Of a stretch of DNA of 64,000 bases, positions 27,055-37,304 are shown one piece after another. The position numbers and the translations under genes are program-made. How positions within the stretch are numbered: the stretch's first letter is position 1; each line of letters begins with the position of its first letter. The notes below the pieces were generated by a model. That model saw only the letters and a program-made list of their open reading frames with translations. It was not told the origin of the DNA and made no database searches. Origin of the DNA: an uncultured Oscillospiraceae bacterium (lineage in GTDB: Bacteria > Bacillota > Clostridia > Oscillospirales > Oscillospiraceae); NCBI GenBank assembly GCA_947626265.1, contig CANQRM010000009.1:41602-105601 (forward strand). Direction: 5' to 3'.

Positions 27055-27759
27055 CTACATCCGCTTCGCTCTGTGTTTGATCTTCATAAGCCGGAAGACC
27101 GTTTGCAGATAAGATCGGATAAACCGGACCAAATCGCGCTTGGATTCGCCTGCGGAACGCTTTTTGAATGAGATTGGGACCTCCTTGACCACATATCCGC
27201 TCCTGGATATGACCAGCTTGATCAAGATCTCCTCCACAACGTCAAAGTTCTCACACTCTAATGTAAGCGCCTTGATTTGACTGGTCGTATACATCCTGAA
27301 GCTGTCAGACACGTCTTTGACCTTCAGCCCGAACAGAACCCGGTATGCTACGTTCAGCATCCAGGACATCATCCGCAGAATGAAGCTGTTATCCGTACTG
27401 CCGCCCCTGCAGTAGCGTGATCCGATCACGAGGTCACACTCACCGGCTTTCATTATCTCATACAGCCGCAGGATATCTGCCGGGTCATGGGACCCGTCCG
27501 CATCCATGACTACCGTATACTCCCCGCATGCTTGAGCGAACCCGGTTCGTATGGCGTCCCCATAGTCATTGCCACCTTGCCTTTTGACATAGACCGCGTC
27601 ATTTGCTTTACAGATGGTCTCGGTTTCGTCCATTGGTTCCATTGTATCAATGACCAAGACCTCATAGGACAGTCCGTTGAGGGCATCATGTATCCTGGGC
27701 AGGATCTCCCGCAGATTCTCCGCTTCGCGATAAGCCGGCAAAACCACACTGACAGTCAT
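27055..27759 (-). CDS. GT2 glycosyltransferase, dolichyl-phosphate-mannose-synthase-like
   Basis: 234 residues, a GT-A fold enzyme of the DPM1-like branch of GT2. PAYREAENL opens the nucleotide-binding half, DADGSHDP holds the metal-binding DxD, and GSRYCRGG follows. There is no strong C-terminal membrane pair, so it is the short, peripheral kind. I use the ATG at 27759, with AAAGGG upstream; a TTG at 27765 is an alternative. Such enzymes usually load a sugar onto polyprenyl phosphate, in keeping with a gtr-like module in this operon. As it follows the tyvelose-type epimerase gene by 2 bases, its donor could be that CDP-sugar; this is inference. Confidence 0.85.
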   Translation of the reverse strand: MTVSVVLPAYREAENLREILPRIHDALNGLSYEVLVIDTMEPMDETETICKANDAVYVKRQGGNDYGDAIRTGFAQACGEYTVVMDADGSHDPADILRLYEIMKAGECDLVIGSRYCRGGSTDNSFILRMMSWMLNVAYRVLFGLKVKDVSDSFRMYTTSQIKALTLECENFDVVEEILIKLVISRSGYVVKEVPISFKKRSAGESKRDLVRFIRSYLQTVFRLMKIKHRAKRM

Positions 27760-27761
27760 CG

Positions 27762-28781
27762 TCAAATACCCTTTACCCAGTCTACCATGGCAGCCACGCC
27801 ATCTCGGGCAGACACTGTCGGCTCCCAGCCTATTGCGTTCCTTATCTTACCAATATCAGCCACAAACACCTTCTGATCGCTCACCCGCGGTGGCAGCTGG
27901 ACATATTCCATACGAATGCCGAGCATGTCGTTCAGCATGTCAAACAGCTCCAGGAGAGAGAGGGACTGCTTCATCGTACCGCCTATGTTATATGCATGGC
28001 CATAGACCTTATCCACGTTTTCCAGCGCCGTATAATACAGTGCGATCATGTCTTTGGCCTGCAGAAGGTCTCTCACCTGCTTGCCGTTTCCGGAGATGGT
28101 GAATGGCTCACAATGGGGGTCTTTGTATTTCTCCAGCGCCTTTTGTACAAACCATCCGACCCACCCTTGATCGTATGTAGCAAACTGCCGGCTCCCATAC
28201 ATGGAAGAGTGGCGGAATACCGTTGTTTTTATACCAAAGATGCGGCAATAATCCAGCATATACTGATCAATCGTTCCCTTGGAACAGCCATATGGAGATC
28301 GAAAGTCCAGCGGGATTGACTCATCAAATCCGTTAGGGAATTCTTTACAAATATACCGTTTTTCAGTTTCTTCATAGGTATAATTTTCCAGGTCCCCATA
28401 TACTTTGTTTGTGGACGAGAAGAATACTGCCGTCTGCGGGCTGTATTTTCGGATAGAATCCAGCAGGTTTACCCCGCCCATCGCATTGACCTCAAAATCC
28501 TTATAGGGGTTTTCGATCGAAGTCGTCATCGCGACCTGTCCGGTAAGGTGAAATACAGCATCATACTGTCCCTGCTTTATCAGCGTTTCCACGTCGTTTT
28601 TGTTCCTTATGTCCCCGTGGATAAACGTGACCGGACCAAGAGTTTTCAGCCACTCCAGATTAGATGCCGCGCCCAGGCGCGAAAGATTGTCAAACACCGT
28701 CACATCGTATCCGCTCTCAACACCATGGGACGCAAGGTTACTGCCCAGAAATCCGCAGCCGCCCGTTATAAGTAATTTCAT
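27762..28781 (-). CDS. rfbE: CDP-paratose/tyvelose 2-epimerase-like SDR
   Basis: 339 residues, an extended short-chain dehydrogenase. It has the NAD loop GGCGFLGSN, HLTGQVAMTTS, the SSTNKVYGD segment and the catalytic Y-x3-K in YGCSKG. The QVAMTTSIENP and NKVYGDLENY stretches and overall length resemble RfbE, which epimerises C2 of CDP-paratose to give CDP-tyvelose. The context supports this, as it follows rfbF-G-H and a paratose-synthase-like gene. It overlaps its upstream neighbour by 4 bases. Other NDP-sugar epimerases remain possible. Confidence 0.8.
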   Translation of the reverse strand: MKLLITGGCGFLGSNLASHGVESGYDVTVFDNLSRLGAASNLEWLKTLGPVTFIHGDIRNKNDVETLIKQGQYDAVFHLTGQVAMTTSIENPYKDFEVNAMGGVNLLDSIRKYSPQTAVFFSSTNKVYGDLENYTYEETEKRYICKEFPNGFDESIPLDFRSPYGCSKGTIDQYMLDYCRIFGIKTTVFRHSSMYGSRQFATYDQGWVGWFVQKALEKYKDPHCEPFTISGNGKQVRDLLQAKDMIALYYTALENVDKVYGHAYNIGGTMKQSLSLLELFDMLNDMLGIRMEYVQLPPRVSDQKVFVADIGKIRNAIGWEPTVSARDGVAAMVDWVKGI

Positions 28782-29695
28782 TGGATTACCTCCTTATTTC
28801 TCTCTATCCAATCCATTGTCTGCCTTATGCCATCCGAAAAGGATACCTTAGGAATAAAACTGGTGTCCTGCCTGAGCTTGTCAATATTGATCTTTCTGAA
28901 TTCCAGGGAAAGGCCGTGAAATTCTTTTCTACCCAAACCGGTCTCCAACGCCGGTGCAGCCAGATCTCGGACAGTCTCCACAAATTCCCGCAGCGGTCTT
29001 GGCTCTCCATAGCCCACATAATAGCTGCACCCAGGTCTCCCCTTTTCACCAAGGGCTATCAGCGCTCCGGCCACATCGGTCACATACATGAAATCAGCAT
29101 ACTGCGCACCGGCAGTAAGTTCGGGAACTCTCCCTTCCAGATAATTCTTCAGCAGAAAATTGATAAAATTTTGTGTTTTATCTCCCGCTCCATAAAAATT
29201 CGATATGTGCGCCCAGATGTAATCCAGTCCCTGCTGCGTACAGACGCATCGGGTCAGGTACTCTGCCGCCATTTTTCCAACAGCGTAGCAAGTGACGATG
29301 TCCGGATGGCTTTCGTCCTGCAAAAGATAGTCCCGGTACATCAGCTCCGTAACGCTGCCCGCACCGACAAATCTTGTGCACCCCATCTGTGCAGCGCTTT
29401 TGGCCGCAGCCGCGCATGCGGCGGCATTATCCATCTGCATTCTGTAATCGCCCCTGGCAGGCCCGGACGAGCCCTCCCATGCCAAGTGATAAAAGCAGCT
29501 TCCTGCCACGCCGCTAATTCTCTGCGGTAAGGTATCGATCTCACGCAACTCACAGCAGACAACATGGACCTTATCGGATGAGAACTCCGTCTCCCGGCGA
29601 ACAACAGCCCAGACCTCATAATCCCGCCGTATAAGCTTCTCTACCAAGTGACGCCCAACGAATCCGCTCGCCCCGGTAATAACGGCAACACTCAT
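28778..29695 (-). CDS. CDP-paratose-synthase-like NAD(P)-dependent SDR
   Basis: 305 residues. [10 protein letters not shown] is the cofactor loop, and the catalytic tyrosine lies in [10 protein letters not shown] (Y-x3-K). Its place between rfbH and rfbE, and the pathway logic, point to the reductase that turns CDP-4-keto-3,6-dideoxyglucose into CDP-paratose (RfbS) or CDP-abequose (RfbJ). With an rfbE-like epimerase next door, paratose synthase is the better guess. The sequence alone does not fix the stereochemistry. Four-base overlaps on both sides show tight coupling. Confidence 0.7.
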   Translation of the reverse strand: MSVAVITGASGFVGRHLVEKLIRRDYEVWAVVRRETEFSSDKVHVVCCELREIDTLPQRISGVAGSCFYHLAWEGSSGPARGDYRMQMDNAAACAAAAKSAAQMGCTRFVGAGSVTELMYRDYLLQDESHPDIVTCYAVGKMAAEYLTRCVCTQQGLDYIWAHISNFYGAGDKTQNFINFLLKNYLEGRVPELTAGAQYADFMYVTDVAGALIALGEKGRPGCSYYVGYGEPRPLREFVETVRDLAAPALETGLGRKEFHGLSLEFRKINIDKLRQDTSFIPKVSFSDGIRQTMDWIERNKEVIQ

Positions 29696-31032
29696 GTATC
29701 TGCCGCCTCTTCTATCACCTGCGCCATATAGTCGATCATTTCGTCGGTCATACCCGGATACACGCCCACCCAGAAGGTGTCCCGCATGATCCGGTCCGTG
29801 TTCGTGAGGCTCCCCGCCACGCGGTAGGCGTCCGTGCCCCGGAGCTGGTCGAAGCAGGGATGGCGGATGAGGTTGCCGGAAAAGAGCATACGGGTCTGCA
29901 CACCCCTGCCCTCGATGGTCCGCACTACCTTCTCCCGGTCAACGCCCTCCCGGACGGTCATCATGAAGCCGAACCAGCTGGGCTCGCTGTTCGCCGCGGG
30001 CTCCGGCAGGATGAGCTTATCCGCCGCGGGGCTGGCCGCCAGCGCGTCATGGAGCCGCTGCCAGTTGTGCCGCCGGCGCTCAATGAACCCGGGGAACTTT
30101 TTGAGCTGCTCGCAGCCCACCGCCGCCTGCATGTCCGTCACCTTCAGGTTGTAGCCCAGGTGGCTGTATACGTACTTGTGGTCGTAGCCCTTGGGAAGCT
30201 GGCCGAATTGACCGTCGAACCGGTGACCACACATATTGTCGTGGCCGGATGGGCACACGCAGTCCCGGCCCCAGTCCCGGTAAGAGAGGATGAGCTTATG
30301 GAGCAGCGGGTCGCTGCTGTACACGCAGCCGCCCTCCCCCATAGTCATGTGGTGAGGAGGATAGAAACTGCTGGTTCCGATATCGCCCCAGGTCCCGGTA
30401 TAGCGGGTCTCGCCGCCGATGGTGTACTTCGTGCCCAGCGCGTCGCAGTTGTCCTCGATGAGCCAGAGACCATGGGCGTCGCAGAACGCCTTGACCGCTT
30501 TCAGATCAAAGGGATTGCCCAGGGTGTGCGCGATCATCACCGCCTTGGTCTTGGGCGACAGCGCCCCCTCCAGCTTCGTCACGTCGATGTTGTATTGGGG
30601 GATGGTCACGTCCAGGAACACCGGCACCGCCCCATACTGGAGGATGGGCGTCACCGTCGTGGGAAAGCCACAGGCAACCGTGATGACCTCGTCGTTCTTT
30701 TTGATTTGACGCTCACCCAGCTCCGGCGCCGTCAGGACGGAAAACGCGATGAGGTTGGCGGAGGAGCCGCTGTTGACCAGATGGGCGTACTTCACGCCGA
30801 TCCACTTGGCAAACTCCCGCTCAAACTGCTCCGCAAAACGCCCTGTGGTCAGCCAGAAGTCCAGCGCCGCTTCCGTCAGGGCGCACATCTCCTTTTCGTC
30901 GAACACTCGGCCCGCATAGTTAATCCGGTCCCCCGGTTCATAGGGCTTGGGCTGTTTGAAATCTCTGTAATAATCGGCCACCAGCGCTTTGATCTGCTCT
31001 CGCGCCTCGGCCTCGTTTTTCCACTGTGCCAC
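29692..31032 (-). CDS. rfbH: CDP-4-keto-6-deoxyglucose-3-dehydrase (E1)
   Basis: 446 residues, a B6- and [2Fe-2S]-dependent dehydrase of the DegT/AHBA fold that removes the C3 hydroxyl. The internal-aldimine Lys of aminotransferases is replaced by His in [14 protein letters not shown], the hallmark of E1. Cysteines in a C-x-C-x7-C arrangement ([11 protein letters not shown]) plus the upstream EDNC match the iron-sulfur ligands known from Yersinia E1. It therefore needs an electron donor; the usual partner RfbI/AscD (E3) is not in this window. One base separates its start from the rfbG stop. Confidence 0.95.
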   Translation of the reverse strand: MAQWKNEAEAREQIKALVADYYRDFKQPKPYEPGDRINYAGRVFDEKEMCALTEAALDFWLTTGRFAEQFEREFAKWIGVKYAHLVNSGSSANLIAFSVLTAPELGERQIKKNDEVITVACGFPTTVTPILQYGAVPVFLDVTIPQYNIDVTKLEGALSPKTKAVMIAHTLGNPFDLKAVKAFCDAHGLWLIEDNCDALGTKYTIGGETRYTGTWGDIGTSSFYPPHHMTMGEGGCVYSSDPLLHKLILSYRDWGRDCVCPSGHDNMCGHRFDGQFGQLPKGYDHKYVYSHLGYNLKVTDMQAAVGCEQLKKFPGFIERRRHNWQRLHDALAASPAADKLILPEPAANSEPSWFGFMMTVREGVDREKVVRTIEGRGVQTRMLFSGNLIRHPCFDQLRGTDAYRVAGSLTNTDRIMRDTFWVGVYPGMTDEMIDYMAQVIEEAADT

Positions 31033-31033
31033 G

Positions 31034-32092
31034 TTATTCCTCCATGTAATTCCTGATCTCCCGGTCCATTTCCCCGGCCACGTCCCCGCCGCCGAGCCAT
31101 ACCCGGGTCCATTCCGCCGCCTTGGCCACAGCGTCGTCGATATGCCACCGGGGCCGCCAGCCGAACGTGCCCTTTATTTTCGAGCAGTCCAGCTTCAGGA
31201 AATTCGCCTCATGGGGCGCGCCCGGCTCCGCCTGGTTCTCCCATCGGAACCCCTCGCCCCACTTTTCCGCGAACAGTTCCACCAGGCGGCCTGTGCTCAC
31301 GCAGTCGCACTCGTCCGGGCCCACGTTGTACCACCCCGCCAAGGACTTGTCCTCATACTGCCGCGCCGCGATCATCAGATACGCCATCACCGGCTCCAGT
31401 ACATGCTGATAGGGCCGGGTGGAGTGGGGATTGCGCACCGCAAGAGACTTGCCAGCCATCACCGCCCGCACGCAGTCCGGGATGATGCGGTCGTTGGCGA
31501 AGTCGCCCCCGCCGATGACATTCCCCGCCCGGGCCGTGGACACGGCGACGTCCCGGTCATGAAAAAAACTGTTGTAATAGCTGTGAGTCACCAGTTCCGA
31601 GCAGCTTTTGGAGTTAGAATAGGGGTCATACCCGTCCAGCGGCTCGTTCTCCCGGTAGCCCCAGGGCCACTCGTTGTTGTGGTACACCTTGTCCGTGGTC
31701 ACGTTGAGGAAGCTCTTCACACAGGAACTGAGCCGCACGCACTCCAGAACGTTCACCGTGCCCATGACATTGGTCTCGTATGTATACACCGGGTCGACGT
31801 AGCTGTCCCGGACGATGGGCTGGGCCGCCATATGTATCACGATCTCCGGCCGGACCTGGGCGAACACCCGCTTCAGATGTTCCAAGTCCCGCACCTCGCC
31901 TGTCACATGGTGGAGATTGTCCTTCAGGCCCGCCAGTTCGAAGAGGCTCACTTCCTTCTCCGAGCCGCGGGAATAGCCGGTGAGTTCCGCCCCGGCGCCG
32001 GTCAGCACCTGGCTCATCCACGCGCCCTTGAACCCCGTGTGGCCGGTGAGCAGGACACGCTTGCCCTTATAGAAGCTCAAATCAAAATTCAT
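31034..32092 (-). CDS. rfbG: CDP-glucose 4,6-dehydratase
   Basis: 352 residues from the ATG at 32092 ([23 protein letters not shown]). The longer frame upstream only overlaps the end of rfbF. GHTGFKG is the characteristic cofactor loop of this dehydratase group, TTDKVYHN and the Y-x3-K in YDPYSNSKS follow, and the C-terminal half has [10 protein letters not shown]. It makes CDP-4-keto-6-deoxyglucose, the substrate of RfbH. The start overlaps the rfbF stop by one base (TGATG), with GGAAGG upstream. Confidence 0.94.
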   Translation of the reverse strand: MNFDLSFYKGKRVLLTGHTGFKGAWMSQVLTGAGAELTGYSRGSEKEVSLFELAGLKDNLHHVTGEVRDLEHLKRVFAQVRPEIVIHMAAQPIVRDSYVDPVYTYETNVMGTVNVLECVRLSSCVKSFLNVTTDKVYHNNEWPWGYRENEPLDGYDPYSNSKSCSELVTHSYYNSFFHDRDVAVSTARAGNVIGGGDFANDRIIPDCVRAVMAGKSLAVRNPHSTRPYQHVLEPVMAYLMIAARQYEDKSLAGWYNVGPDECDCVSTGRLVELFAEKWGEGFRWENQAEPGAPHEANFLKLDCSKIKGTFGWRPRWHIDDAVAKAAEWTRVWLGGGDVAGEMDREIRNYMEE

Positions 32093-32865
32093 CAGTCCCA
32101 CACCTTCCAGGGGGCCTGTCCGCTGGCCCAGAGCTTCTCCAAGCACTCTTTGTCCCGCATCGTATCCATGCACTGCCAAAAGCCGTCATGCTTAAAGGCC
32201 ATAAGTTGTCCGTCCGCCGCAAGCGCTTCCATCGGCTCACGCTCAAACATGACAAAGTCGCCGTCGATATAGTCAAACACGCCCGGCTCCAACACCATAT
32301 AGCCGCCATTGATATAACCAAGATCTGTCTGGCTCTTCTCACGGAATGCGTCTACGCGCTCTCCCGTCATGTCCATCATGCCAAACCGCCCCTCAGGCTT
32401 GACGGCTGTCAGCGTCGCCAGCTTTCCAAATCTCCTATGCGCCTCCAGCAGTTCACAGATATTCACGTCGCTCACGCCGTCGCCGTAAGTCATGAAAAAC
32501 GGCTCATTACCCACGAAGTCCTTTATGCGTTTGATGCGCCCGCCGGTCAAAGTATTCAGGCCTGTGTCCACCACAGTCACTCTCCATGGCTCCGCGTGTT
32601 CGTTGTGGACCTGCATCCTGTTAGCCTTTGTAAAATCAAAGGTTATGTCACTTCTATATATGTAGTAGTCGGCGAACCACTTTTTGATGACTTCCTGTTT
32701 ATAGCCGGCGCAGATGATGAAATCGTTGAAGCCATAATGGCTATACTCCTTCATGATATGCCACAGAATGGGCATCCCGCCCAACTCAACCATAGGCTTA
32801 GGTTTGAACTGGGACTCCTCCGATATCCGGGTGCCGTAGCCGCCTGCAAGTAATACGACTTTCAT
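32092..32865 (-). CDS. rfbF: Glucose-1-phosphate cytidylyltransferase
   Basis: 257 residues, full length. LAGGYGTRISEES is the RfbF form of the nucleotidyltransferase loop, with KPKPMVELGG and YGDGVSDVN typical of this family. It makes CDP-glucose and so commits carbon to the 3,6-dideoxyhexose branch. It lies two bases downstream of the membrane glycosyltransferase gene at 32867 and is coupled to rfbG. Confidence 0.96.
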   Translation of the reverse strand: MKVVLLAGGYGTRISEESQFKPKPMVELGGMPILWHIMKEYSHYGFNDFIICAGYKQEVIKKWFADYYIYRSDITFDFTKANRMQVHNEHAEPWRVTVVDTGLNTLTGGRIKRIKDFVGNEPFFMTYGDGVSDVNICELLEAHRRFGKLATLTAVKPEGRFGMMDMTGERVDAFREKSQTDLGYINGGYMVLEPGVFDYIDGDFVMFEREPMEALAADGQLMAFKHDGFWQCMDTMRDKECLEKLWASGQAPWKVWD

Positions 32866-32866
32866 A

Positions 32867-34657
32867 TCAGTTTTTCACATCCCCATATAGCTGTACGCAC
32901 AGCGAATAATTCATACGCTCTCCGTCTATCACCGCATAATCCGTGTCCGTGGCGGTATTGTCTGCCGTGTGGTAGATCGTGAGCAGATCTTCCGGGCTCT
33001 CGTAATCGACTGTGAATTTCAGATAATACTCTTCTCCCCCGTGAAGCGCGATGTCAGACAGGTCGATAAGGTCGTACTGACCATCCGCGAAAGAACTGAT
33101 GTCCGCAGTCGTCTCCGAGAGGAGCGTATCATCTGCGGCGTTGTAAAGCCCAACCGTGAGCTCGCCCTGGTTCACACGCCCATATGTTCCGAAGGAGGCC
33201 TTCACCTCGGTCAGCGTCGATTCCTCCGCTGTAAGATAGTATCTGACATCGCTCTGCTCCATCAACGTGTTCAGCGGGGCAGTCATCCCTGCGTCCGTTT
33301 TGATCACGTCCGGCTGAGACAGCATTATTCCAAAGCATATCATCGCGGGGACAACGAATATCGCCAAACCACTAAAGGCTCTCAGTCGTATCAATCCCAC
33401 CGATCCGCCGATCTTCTCCGATACGCCATCCAGCAAATATTTGGGGTGCTTGAATACAGTTATTACAAGCAATATCCCACAAAATGCAGAAAAAGAAATA
33501 ATTCCATCGATTGGCATGAGATCGTACATGTGGAAAGCATTTTTCCGTTGTATAAGTGGGGCGAATACGCCATTATAGAACAATGTCTGATCTACATTGT
33601 TGTAAAAGACACGTACCGTTACCAAGGTAAACGCAGCCATCAGCATGATATCCAATATAAGAAAAGCGTCAGAATCCCTGTGGTACATCATCCCCAGCAC
33701 CAGAAACGGCGTCATGAACATGAGCCACTGGGGATGCCAAAAGCAAAGACCGAAAAGCAGAAAGCATACCAGGGATGATAAGAATATCCCCCATTTGTAC
33801 ATCTCCGCTCTGTCCTCACTTTTATGGAAAAACGCCATCCCACAGACCAGGAGCCAGAGCACGATCACTACAGAGATCTGATTTCCCGTTGACTCCAGGG
33901 AAAGGCCGGTTACAAACCCAATAGCTCCAAATCCAAAGACACCATTCCTGAACGCCTCTGAGTGGATGTATACCGCTACCTCCAGCACAAACAGCGCCGC
34001 TGCGATCGCTAGGGAGCGGATGATCCGCAGATACCGCTTTTCACTGAGTAGCAGCAATGGGACAAAAACAAGAAGCGCCGAATACTTGAATGTCAGAGCA
34101 ATGCCGAAAAACAGTGAAAATTTGATCTCATCATCCTTGATCCAGTAATATATGCCCACGATGACAAAGAACATGGTGAGGCTGTCATACTGGCCAAAAA
34201 TGAACTGGGAAAACGCCGCTGTGGGAGTGGTCAGAAACAGGAACGCACCTAGCTTAGCTTTACCCCCCCCCGCCTTCAATTCTTGCAGGATCTTGCAGAT
34301 CATGCAGCCGGAAGCGAGAAAAAACACGGTCGGGAGCAGCTTATACCAAAACAACAGCACCTTTGATACCAACGGTGCCAATACCGGTACCTGATTTAAG
34401 AGCTTGATGGGGATGTTCCAAATGGCAAAAAGGATATACGTGCTTGGCAGGTAATTGTTAAATCCATAGTACTGGGCATTGTATTCGTAGAAATCCAGAA
34501 AGTGCCCGTCAAGATATGCGAGAGAAGAACCTCCAGTATGCAAAATATCGGGGTGCTGAAATACAAAATAGCAGAAGACTGCTTCTACGCCGAAGATGAG
34601 CCAGTCCCATTTTCCGATCGCTCCTGATGTCTTGATCGCTTCTTTCCTTTTTGTCAT
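32867..34657 (-). CDS. Multi-pass GT-C-like glycosyltransferase with C-terminal extracytoplasmic beta domain
   Basis: 596 residues from the ATG at 34657, chosen because GGGAG lies 9 bases upstream; a TTG at 34696 has no such site. About 10-12 transmembrane spans fill residues 20-440, with an early extracytoplasmic loop (FGQYDSL after the fourth span) of the kind seen in polyprenyl-phosphate-sugar-dependent GT-C enzymes. From about 465 to the end is a soluble strand-rich domain (YGRVNQGELTVGLYN, ADGQYDLIDLSD) resembling those in the genes at 39327, 41267 and 51319. This gene is visibly more AT-rich than rfbF. It probably adds a side sugar outside the cell; the donor is unknown. Confidence 0.7.
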   Translation of the reverse strand: MTKRKEAIKTSGAIGKWDWLIFGVEAVFCYFVFQHPDILHTGGSSLAYLDGHFLDFYEYNAQYYGFNNYLPSTYILFAIWNIPIKLLNQVPVLAPLVSKVLLFWYKLLPTVFFLASGCMICKILQELKAGGGKAKLGAFLFLTTPTAAFSQFIFGQYDSLTMFFVIVGIYYWIKDDEIKFSLFFGIALTFKYSALLVFVPLLLLSEKRYLRIIRSLAIAAALFVLEVAVYIHSEAFRNGVFGFGAIGFVTGLSLESTGNQISVVIVLWLLVCGMAFFHKSEDRAEMYKWGIFLSSLVCFLLFGLCFWHPQWLMFMTPFLVLGMMYHRDSDAFLILDIMLMAAFTLVTVRVFYNNVDQTLFYNGVFAPLIQRKNAFHMYDLMPIDGIISFSAFCGILLVITVFKHPKYLLDGVSEKIGGSVGLIRLRAFSGLAIFVVPAMICFGIMLSQPDVIKTDAGMTAPLNTLMEQSDVRYYLTAEESTLTEVKASFGTYGRVNQGELTVGLYNAADDTLLSETTADISSFADGQYDLIDLSDIALHGGEEYYLKFTVDYESPEDLLTIYHTADNTATDTDYAVIDGERMNYSLCVQLYGDVKN

Positions 34658-34739
34658 CTTGTTTGTCTCCCAATAGACATAATTGAACTTGAGCAATAAG
34701 CGTTGAACTTACAGAATATCCAGGGGTATATGCAATTCG

Positions 34740-35330
34740 CTATTCGTCTGCAGGTCTCTTTCCTTCGGAGATATAGTCCATCACCCTGCAAACGCTCGCG
34801 CCGCAGAACCGCGCCGCCTCGATGCCTGACACAGAATCCTCAAAGATCACTGTCTTATCCGGCCCTATGCCAAAATATTTCATGGCCAATTCAAATCCTT
34901 CCGGGTCCGGTTTTTTCTTTGACACATCCTCCTGGGTGAGGAGCAGGTCGAATAGCTCCAGATGGCCAAAGTATCTTAATATCTCCTCCGCATTCTTTCT
35001 GGAAGCGCTGGTGACCAGCGCGGTATAAAACCGCGGGCGCGCCAGCCCTATGATGTCCACCAGCAGTTCATTCGCCGACGCCTCCGGCAGGCACTCGCTG
35101 TACAGCGCCTGCTTTCGCCGGTGGATCGCCTCCATGTCGCTCTCTGTCAGTTCCGGCGCGATGACCGGCAGAAACTGCTTGTAATACTGGCCGTTGCACT
35201 CCGTACAGAAATACTCCCCATCCAGCTCGATATGGAACTCCTCCAGCGCTTTCTGATACGCCTTGCAGTTCACCATCCGCGTATCGTACAGTGTGCCGTC
35301 AAGGTCCAGGATCATCAACCGGTCCTTCAT
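34740..35330 (-). CDS. HAD-superfamily sugar-phosphate phosphatase-like
   Basis: 196 residues. All four HAD motifs are visible: DLDGTLYDT, the TSAS segment, KKPDPEGF and FEDSVSGIEA. The cap and length fit the beta-phosphoglucomutase/phosphatase branch. The gene overlaps the 3' end of the kinase-fusion gene by 32 bases, so the two are coupled. In context it may dephosphorylate a sugar phosphate during synthesis of an unusual nucleotide sugar. The substrate cannot be read from sequence. Confidence 0.75.
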   Translation of the reverse strand: MKDRLMILDLDGTLYDTRMVNCKAYQKALEEFHIELDGEYFCTECNGQYYKQFLPVIAPELTESDMEAIHRRKQALYSECLPEASANELLVDIIGLARPRFYTALVTSASRKNAEEILRYFGHLELFDLLLTQEDVSKKKPDPEGFELAMKYFGIGPDKTVIFEDSVSGIEAARFCGASVCRVMDYISEGKRPADE

Positions 35331-37254
35331 TCTCTATCTCCTCGCACCATTTCTTTATGTCGTTGAATACCATAATCAGGCCCGCGAAAAACACTGCCGC
35401 AAGCTTTCCGTTCTTTTTGATCTTATACGGCATCAGCCGCAGCCAATGCACTACCTCGTGGCAATAGATGCTCCGCACCTGTTCCGGAGTAAATTTATCC
35501 CGGAGGTACTCCTGATAACGGCGCAGCACCTCGCTGTATCTCTGGCTCACCACAGACAAATAGCGTATTTCGTTTCTTTCGACATCCACGCTGTTGGTTC
35601 TCATCAAAAACTCGTACCCGCCATGCAGAGACTGCAACAGCTTGCTGTAGTCCAAAAAGGGTGATTCATGGAGGTTGCCGGTATTGGGGTCGATCAGATA
35701 ATACCCCGCTTTTCCGTCATCTTTCAGACAAACGATATTCTCCACCGTCAGATCACCATGAATGTCCGCGTAACTGTCGTGTGAAAAAACCTCCCTCAGA
35801 TACGCTTTGTTCATCCAGGCCTTCAGTGCCGGATACCCTTGAAATCCTTTCTCGTTGATGACGAGCGTATCATACTGCAGCAGCGGCCCCAGCTCGTCGG
35901 ATGCCTCGATTCGCGTGAAGTTGGCAAGCACCTTCTCGTCGATATACCGGTCGACCAGCGCTGGATCAGCCGCTCTCGTGTTTCGCACATATATGTTTCT
36001 CCACAGATCCTCCAGCACCATCCTCAGCAGCGCCCAGCTCTCCGCGCTGTCCACTGAATGTATGTACTGGAACATGCCGATGGCCGCGGGATGATACGGC
36101 ATGTCATAGCAACAGTAGTTTTCGTCCTGCCGCAACTGTATCACTGACGGCAGTGGGATATAGCTCTTGTGCGCCTCCAGCCACTGGACCTGATCGCTCA
36201 GCTTGTCCGCATCATGTCCGAATACGTACTTCCGGTAAAACATGCTGTCCTCATCCATACACAGCATCGTCGTCGCGCTTGACCCCGCCGAATAGTCCTC
36301 CAATACCGTTATATCCTGATTCAGCTCAATATACGTTTTCAAATATTCCCGGTCCTGTGCCTCAAAATAGCTCTCCAAAAAACGGAGCTTGTCCTTATCC
36401 TGCGCCTGCGGCAGCAAACGAAGAGAGGTCATCGCCGTCTCCCCGCCGCCGGTCTTCTGCTCGCCGCTCGTTTTTCGGCTCAGCAACGCGGATACGCATA
36501 CCATCAGCAACAGCGGCACAAGGATGTATACCGCCAGCAGACCTGTCGCTTGACTGACAATGGACTGATGCATAGCCGACGCGCTGAGCTGCTTGCTGTC
36601 AAACAGGAGCAGCATGATGTCCGAAAGGCCGATAGGATACCCGGACGCCCTCATAGCCAGCGACATGGTGTAATAGGACAGCATGTACAGCGTCCACATA
36701 CACACGGTGCTGACCAACATCCGCACCTTATCGATACGTGTCAGCAGGTCTTTGACCGCTGTGATCCCAGACCAGAAAAACACGAGCAGTGTCAGTTCGA
36801 TCCGCTCATTGAAAATAGCGCAGATGCCCCGCGCCGCTCTTTTGAACGCCGTGGTGAATCGGAACGCGATCGCCAGCGCCAGCAGCAGTACCACCGCCAG
36901 GAATATGTAAAATATGACAGTGCTGCCGGACCCGCCTCCCAGCGTCCCCGTGCAGTACATCGCTCCGAATATCAGCCCGACCGCCCACACATCCAGACAG
37001 CGGTCCATGACGACCGTAGCCAGAGAAAAGGCTGCGCCGTTCTCCATCTTCCTCCCTGCCCAAAACGCCCGGACCAGATCGCCGATATGAAACGGAAGGA
37101 TATAGTTGACGAGATACCCATATGCCAGGGCGCGGATCAATGTGCTCTGGCCTGTGTTCTCATATATGCCGACGAACTGCCGCCAGCGCAGGACCTTCAC
37201 AAGATGTCCCGCAAGCAGCAGAACGATAGCGATGCATAGCAGGAACACCCTCAT
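35299..37254 (-). CDS. Fusion of an LPG-synthase-type membrane domain with an aminoglycoside-phosphotransferase-like kinase
   Basis: 651 residues. The N-terminal ~280 hold about seven spans of the UPF0104/AglD-MprF-flippase type (GYLVNYILPFHIGDLVRAFW is the family signature). After a short Lys/Gly-rich linker, residues ~320-640 look like an APH/choline-kinase-type phosphotransferase with the catalytic loop IHGDLTVENI near residue 494 and LIDPNTGN as the metal-binding site. I know neither part well in this joined form. The HAD gene after it and nucleotidyltransferase before it suggest sugar phosphorylation and activation at the membrane. Confidence 0.75.
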   Translation of the reverse strand: MRVFLLCIAIVLLLAGHLVKVLRWRQFVGIYENTGQSTLIRALAYGYLVNYILPFHIGDLVRAFWAGRKMENGAAFSLATVVMDRCLDVWAVGLIFGAMYCTGTLGGGSGSTVIFYIFLAVVLLLALAIAFRFTTAFKRAARGICAIFNERIELTLLVFFWSGITAVKDLLTRIDKVRMLVSTVCMWTLYMLSYYTMSLAMRASGYPIGLSDIMLLLFDSKQLSASAMHQSIVSQATGLLAVYILVPLLLMVCVSALLSRKTSGEQKTGGGETAMTSLRLLPQAQDKDKLRFLESYFEAQDREYLKTYIELNQDITVLEDYSAGSSATTMLCMDEDSMFYRKYVFGHDADKLSDQVQWLEAHKSYIPLPSVIQLRQDENYCCYDMPYHPAAIGMFQYIHSVDSAESWALLRMVLEDLWRNIYVRNTRAADPALVDRYIDEKVLANFTRIEASDELGPLLQYDTLVINEKGFQGYPALKAWMNKAYLREVFSHDSYADIHGDLTVENIVCLKDDGKAGYYLIDPNTGNLHESPFLDYSKLLQSLHGGYEFLMRTNSVDVERNEIRYLSVVSQRYSEVLRRYQEYLRDKFTPEQVRSIYCHEVVHWLRLMPYKIKKNGKLAAVFFAGLIMVFNDIKKWCEEIENEGPVDDPGP

Positions 37255-37304
37255 TCTCTCATGCCTTTCTTCTTCCTTTGTTCATCTCATATTCTCTTAC
37301 TGAT

